DNA of 15,981 bases from Haloarculaceae archaeon (lineage in GTDB: Archaea; Halobacteriota; Halobacteria; Halobacteriales; Haloarculaceae): positions 1 to 15,981 of the forward strand of contig JAHENO010000286.1 of assembly GCA_018609945.1 (NCBI GenBank). The letters are read 5' to 3'. The translations under genes and the position numbers were made by a program. Under the pieces are notes generated by a model. It searched no databases and was not told where the DNA came from. It was given only the letters and a program-made list of their open reading frames with translations. Shown piece after piece: positions 13,371 through 15,981 of the stretch (its first letter is position 1; each line of letters starts with the position of its first letter).

Positions 13371-14075
13371 CTACGGAAGGTCCCGGAGCCCGTCGAGCAT
13401 TTCGTCCAGCGGCGTCTCCGAGACAGCCAGCGAGAAGCCCTCGATGCGGGCCAGGTCGGGAGCGTGTTCCCAGAGGTCGTCCGCCGAGAGCCCGTGCAGG
13501 ACGACGGCGTTCGGGGTGGGCGTGACCACGCGCAACGCGACCAGCGGCGACTCCCCGCGGGTGACGTTCGTGAATACGAGCGCGCGATTGGTCGACTGGC
13601 CATAGAGGTCGTAGAACTCGTCGCCAGAGAGACGCTGGATGACCTCTATGCTGTCGATGACGGTGTGCCCGGCGATGGTGTCGCGCTCGCCGGAGATGAG
13701 TTCCGCCGCCCCGATGGCGTCGTGGTAGCGCTCGATCGGGATGTTGGCCGCGTACTCCCGGAGGTCGTGGACGACGTCGCTGTCGAACCCGGCCGAGAGG
13801 ACGCGTGCGTGCTGGCGGATGTGGCTCGCCCCGCGCTCCTCGTCGATGTCGAGGATGGCGTCGACGACCCGCCTGACGACCTCGATGCCGGGGTTCTCGC
13901 GCCGACCGCTCTCGTAGTCCGAGACGACCGACGGCGAGACGTCGAGCTGGGTCGCCAGGTCGGTCTGAGGGATCTCGAAGTCGGTGCGCCACTTCCGCAG
14001 CGTGGCCCCCGGATCGTCGCTGAGCGCTACCTCGCCGGCGATCTTCTCCGCCAGTTCGTCGCGTGGCCCCCGCAT
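13371..14075 (-). CDS. XRE/Cro-type HTH transcriptional regulator beside HMG-CoA synthase
   Basis: This 234-aa protein has an N-terminal helix, then a Cro/C1-type HTH (residues about 24-75): ATLRKWRTDFEIPQTDLATQ, LDVSPSVVSDYESGRRENPG and IEVVRRVVDAILDID. The remaining 150 residues (from about 100: DLREYAANIPIERYHDAIGA, then GHTVIDSIEVIQRLSGDEFY, LYGQSTNRALVFTNVTRGES) form an uncharacterised alpha/beta effector-like domain. This layout matches an archaeal regulator family (COG1709-like as I recall). A similar regulator sits next to HMG-CoA synthase in some methanogens, again from memory. That association would make it a candidate controller of the mevalonate pathway, which is inference. ATG 14075 is supported by CTTTTT 26-31 nt upstream; longer frames to 14177 are unlikely. 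Confidence 0.82.
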   Translation of the reverse strand: MRGPRDELAEKIAGEVALSDDPGATLRKWRTDFEIPQTDLATQLDVSPSVVSDYESGRRENPGIEVVRRVVDAILDIDEERGASHIRQHARVLSAGFDSDVVHDLREYAANIPIERYHDAIGAAELISGERDTIAGHTVIDSIEVIQRLSGDEFYDLYGQSTNRALVFTNVTRGESPLVALRVVTPTPNAVVLHGLSADDLWEHAPDLARIEGFSLAVSETPLDEMLDGLRDLP

Positions 14076-14100
14076 GGACGCGAACGTCACCCGACTCGAC

Positions 14101-14106
14101 AAAAAG
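14101..14106 (-). promoter_or_regulatory. TATA-like box for the XRE-type regulator
   Basis: The minus strand reads CTTTTT at 14106-14101, 26-31 nt upstream of ATG 14075. It is one of two outward promoters in the 134-nt gap to rfcL; the rfcL candidate is CTAAAC at 14181-14186. Confidence 0.5.
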
Positions 14107-14180
14107 ACTATCGAAACACCGTTCGACAGCTGACGTAGTCGATGTCGAGGCCGGGCCCGGGCAAAACCGCTCCGCAACCA

Positions 14181-14186
14181 CTAAAC
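14181..14186 (+). promoter_or_regulatory. TATA-like box for rfcL
   Basis: CTAAAC, within ACCACTAAACGCC, lies 24-29 nt before ATG 14210. It is weaker than the box at 8875 but correctly spaced. Confidence 0.4.
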
Positions 14187-14209
14187 GCCACTCGCACCTT
14201 CCTCCGGTA

Positions 14210-15709
14210 ATGACCGACTGGACGGAGAAATACCGCCCGTCGTCGCTCTCGGAGATCCGCGGCAACAACTCCGCCCGGGACGACCTCCGCGAGTGGGCGG
14301 AGACCTGGGACGACCACCGCGAGGCGGCGATCGTCCACGGCTCGCCGGGGGTCGGAAAGACCTCCGCGGCCCACGCGCTGGCGGCTGACATGGGGTGGGA
14401 CCACATCGAACTCAATGCGAGCGACTCCCGGACGAAAGACGACATAGAGCGTCTCGCGGGGCGAGCCTCCCGGAACGCCACGCTCGGAGCGTCCGAGCGC
14501 CAGCTCGTCATCGTCGACGAGGCCGACAACTTCCACGGCAACGTCGACCGAGGCGGGTCGCGGGCGGTCACGGATATCGTCAAGTCGGCCGACCAGCCCA
14601 TCGTCCTGATCGCCAACGACTACTACGAGATGTCCAACGCCCTCCGGAACGCCTGCCAGGAGATCGAATTCCGCGACGTCTCGGCGCGGTCGATCGTGCC
14701 CGTCCTCCGGGACATCTGCCGGAAGGAGGACATCGCGTTCGACGACGAGGCCTTGGAGGCCATCGCCGAGATGAACAGCGGCGACCTGCGGGGTGCCATC
14801 AAGGACCTCCAGGCACAGGCCGAGGGCCGCGACCGGATCACCGCCGATGACGTGGTGACGGGCGAGCGCGACCGGACGCGGGGCGTCTTCGACTACCTCG
14901 ATACGGTCATCAAGGAGGCCGACGCCCAGGAGGCACTGGAAGCCTCCTACGACGTCGACGAGACGCCCGACGACCTCATCAACTGGATCGAGGACAACAT
15001 GCCCAAGGACTACCACGGCGAGGAACTGGCCGCCGCCTACGGCTTTCTCGCCGACGCCGACCGGTGGCTCGGGCGGGTGCGCGCGACCCAGAATTACACG
15101 TTCTGGCGGTACGCGGCGGACAACATGACCGCCGGCGTGGCCGCCGCACGCCGCGAGCCGAAGGGCGGGTGGACCCGCTACAGCCCGCCCAGCTACTGGT
15201 CGAAACTCGGGCGGACCCGCGGCACGCGTGACAAACGCGACTACATCGCACGCAAGGTCGCCGAGGCCAACGGCGTCTCGACGGGCACGGCACGCCGGGA
15301 GATTATGCCCCACCTGGCGGCGATGACCCACCACTGCAAGAACCGCGAACTCACGGTCGCGATGGCCGCCCGGTACGACCTCGAAACCGAGCACGTCGCG
15401 TTCGTCACCGGGAGCGGGGAAGACACCAACAAGGTCCAGTCCATCGTCGAGGACGCCCGCCGGCTCCGGGAGGAACTGGCAGTCGAGGGGTCAGAGGGCG
15501 CTTTCAGCGGGAGCGCCGAGGGTTCGGTAGCCGGGACCGACACCGACGGTCCCGAGGGCGATGCGGTCGAGACGACGAGCCCCGAAGACGCGGACGCGGA
15601 CACGGATACCGGCGCGGACGGAAGCGTCGACACCGGCGGGGATGGGCGAGAGGGTGATGGCGACGAGGCCGACGACGGCCAGCAGTCCGGGCTATCGGAT
15701 TTCGTCTAG
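14210..15709 (+). CDS. rfcL: Replication factor C large subunit (clamp loader)
   Basis: This 499-aa AAA+ protein is the archaeal RfcL. It opens WTEKYRPSSLSEIRGN (RFC box II-like) and has Walker A GSPGVGKT (44-51), Walker B VIVDEAD (100-106), the sensor-1 region LIANDYYE (Asn136) and sensor-2 SGDLRGAIKDLQ (Arg194). The region from about 225 on is the collar domain, with a strongly conserved YTFWRYAADNM and GGWTRYSPPSYWSKLG. After residue about 430 comes a roughly 60-residue Gly/Asp/Glu/Thr linker, then the last eight residues QSGLSDFV, a PCNA-interacting (PIP) motif. With RfcS subunits it loads PCNA onto primed DNA. ATG 14210 places the WTEKYRP motif at the N-terminus. An 101-nt gap with hairpins separates it from the next gene. 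Confidence 0.95.
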   Translation: MTDWTEKYRPSSLSEIRGNNSARDDLREWAETWDDHREAAIVHGSPGVGKTSAAHALAADMGWDHIELNASDSRTKDDIERLAGRASRNATLGASERQLVIVDEADNFHGNVDRGGSRAVTDIVKSADQPIVLIANDYYEMSNALRNACQEIEFRDVSARSIVPVLRDICRKEDIAFDDEALEAIAEMNSGDLRGAIKDLQAQAEGRDRITADDVVTGERDRTRGVFDYLDTVIKEADAQEALEASYDVDETPDDLINWIEDNMPKDYHGEELAAAYGFLADADRWLGRVRATQNYTFWRYAADNMTAGVAAARREPKGGWTRYSPPSYWSKLGRTRGTRDKRDYIARKVAEANGVSTGTARREIMPHLAAMTHHCKNRELTVAMAARYDLETEHVAFVTGSGEDTNKVQSIVEDARRLREELAVEGSEGAFSGSAEGSVAGTDTDGPEGDAVETTSPEDADADTDTGADGSVDTGGDGREGDGDEADDGQQSGLSDFV

Positions 15710-15752
15710 CGCCGACGTCCGTGGCCGTCTGTCTGCCAGTTCGGATATCGTC

Positions 15753-15770
15753 CGTCCGTCGGTTCGGACG
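15753..15770. other. Hairpin after rfcL (6-bp stem, 6-nt loop)
   Basis: CGTCCG-TCGGTT-CGGACG is a perfect inverted repeat 44 nt after the rfcL stop. No T-run follows on the plus strand, so it is a weak terminator candidate; it could instead be a binding site. Confidence 0.4.
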
Positions 15771-15779
15771 ACGCCCGTG

Positions 15780-15786
15780 CATTCAT
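15780..15786 (+). promoter_or_regulatory. Weak TATA-like box for the beta-RFAP-synthase homologue
   Basis: CATTCAT lies 25-31 nt upstream of GTG 15811. The spacing is right, but the match to TTTAWA is poor. Confidence 0.3.
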
Positions 15787-15789
15787 GGC

Positions 15790-15809
15790 CCGGCCAGCCC
15801 AAGGGCCGG
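15790..15809. other. Inverted repeat next to a start codon (6-bp stem, 8-nt loop)
   Basis: CCGGCC-AGCCCAAG-GGCCGG ends one base before GTG 15811. In a leaderless transcript it would lie outside the RNA and could be an operator overlapping the promoter; in a leadered transcript it would occlude the start. Confidence 0.4.
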
Positions 15810-15810
15810 T

Positions 15811-15981
15811 GTGACGAGAGTCGAGACAGGGGCCCGGCTTCACTTCGGGTTCCAGAACCTCGCGCTGGCACACGACCGCCTCTACGGTGGCGTCGGCGTC
15901 GCCCTGTCCGAGCCGCGGCTGGTCGTCGAGGCCGAGCGGGCCGAGTCACTCGACGTGGACGATCCGGACGCCACGGAGTTC
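15811..15981 (+). CDS. Beta-ribofuranosylaminobenzene 5'-phosphate synthase homologue (N-terminal part)
   Basis: The first 57 codons start at GTG 15811 and run off the right edge. The visible part reads VTRVETGARLHFGFQNLALA, then HDRLYGGVGVALSEPRLVVE. ARLHFG followed by a YGGVGVA turn and P-x-L-x-V-E is the N-terminal hallmark of the GHMP-kinase-fold MptG/beta-RFAP synthase family. In methanogens that enzyme condenses 4-hydroxybenzoate or p-aminobenzoate with PRPP at the first committed arylation step of methanopterin synthesis. Haloarchaea are thought to use folates rather than methanopterin, so the haloarchaeal branch may have another substrate. The rest of the protein, including the GHMP phosphate loop, is outside the window. 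The GTG start follows from the family start; a nearby ATG at 15785 is out of frame. Confidence 0.75.
   Translation, partial: MTRVETGARLHFGFQNLALAHDRLYGGVGVALSEPRLVVEAERAESLDVDDPDATEF

Noticed and set aside
13192..14616. 474-codon minus-strand frame
   Set aside because: Antisense to the ends of HMG-CoA synthase and rfcL and out of frame with the XRE-type regulator.
1..15981. CRISPR arrays, tRNA/rRNA genes, insertion sequences, integrase or attachment sites
   Set aside because: None seen by eye: no regularly spaced repeats beyond the two-copy repeat at 4795, no tRNA-like cloverleaf and no transposase motif. A covariance-model scan (tRNAscan-SE, Infernal) would settle small RNAs.

Overview
The window looks like chromosomal DNA from a haloarchaeon (class Halobacteria). 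It is GC-rich, its proteins are strongly acidic, and A/T-rich TATA-like boxes repeatedly sit about 22-32 nt upstream of the start codon, as expected for leaderless haloarchaeal mRNAs. The gene set is also euryarchaeal or haloarchaeal: archaeal type II GAPDH, RfcL clamp-loader subunit, HMG-CoA synthase, DUF2150, HalOD1, a NYN-domain nuclease-like protein and a beta-RFAP-synthase homologue. I count 17 intact protein genes, one partial gene at each edge and one likely decayed small gene. I see no tRNA, rRNA, CRISPR array, transposase or integrase.

Layout. 1-139 is the end of a probable multiprotein bridging factor (aMBF1). 142-333 holds a likely frameshifted small gene on the minus strand. 400-1898 carries an M29-type aminopeptidase and a YfcE/MJ0936-type phosphodiesterase, both on the minus strand. 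2022-4714 is a carbon-metabolism block: type II GAPDH on the plus strand converges on a two-gene unit (pgk plus an unknown 131-aa protein with a 1-nt stop/start overlap). 4833-7301 has a membrane-anchored, sequon-rich protein and a two-gene unit of a small winged-helix regulator overlapping an MBL-fold hydrolase by 4 nt. An A/T-rich divergent promoter region (7302-7449) leads into csaA, an HtpX-like M48 protease and an unknown 159-aa protein. 9403-10324 is a stand-alone HalOD1 protein divergent from a NYN protein. 10392-13337 has a TatD-like hydrolase, DUF2150 and HMG-CoA synthase. 13371-15981 has an XRE-type regulator, divergent rfcL and the start of the beta-RFAP-synthase homologue.

How the genes fit together. 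GAPDH and PGK are consecutive triose-phosphate enzymes; GapII-type enzymes in haloarchaea have been assigned to gluconeogenesis. HMG-CoA synthase feeds the mevalonate route to archaeal lipids, and the adjacent XRE-type regulator is a plausible but unproven partner. RfcL loads PCNA at replication forks. Most other genes appear to be independently promoted housekeeping or conserved-unknown genes.

I did not find an obvious defence island, mobile element or clearly new multi-gene system. The best leads are the coupled unknown gene behind pgk, the chimeric membrane protein at 4833-6218, the regulator/MBL unit with its candidate operator, the regulator beside HMG-CoA synthase, and the beta-RFAP-synthase homologue in a lineage not known for methanopterin.
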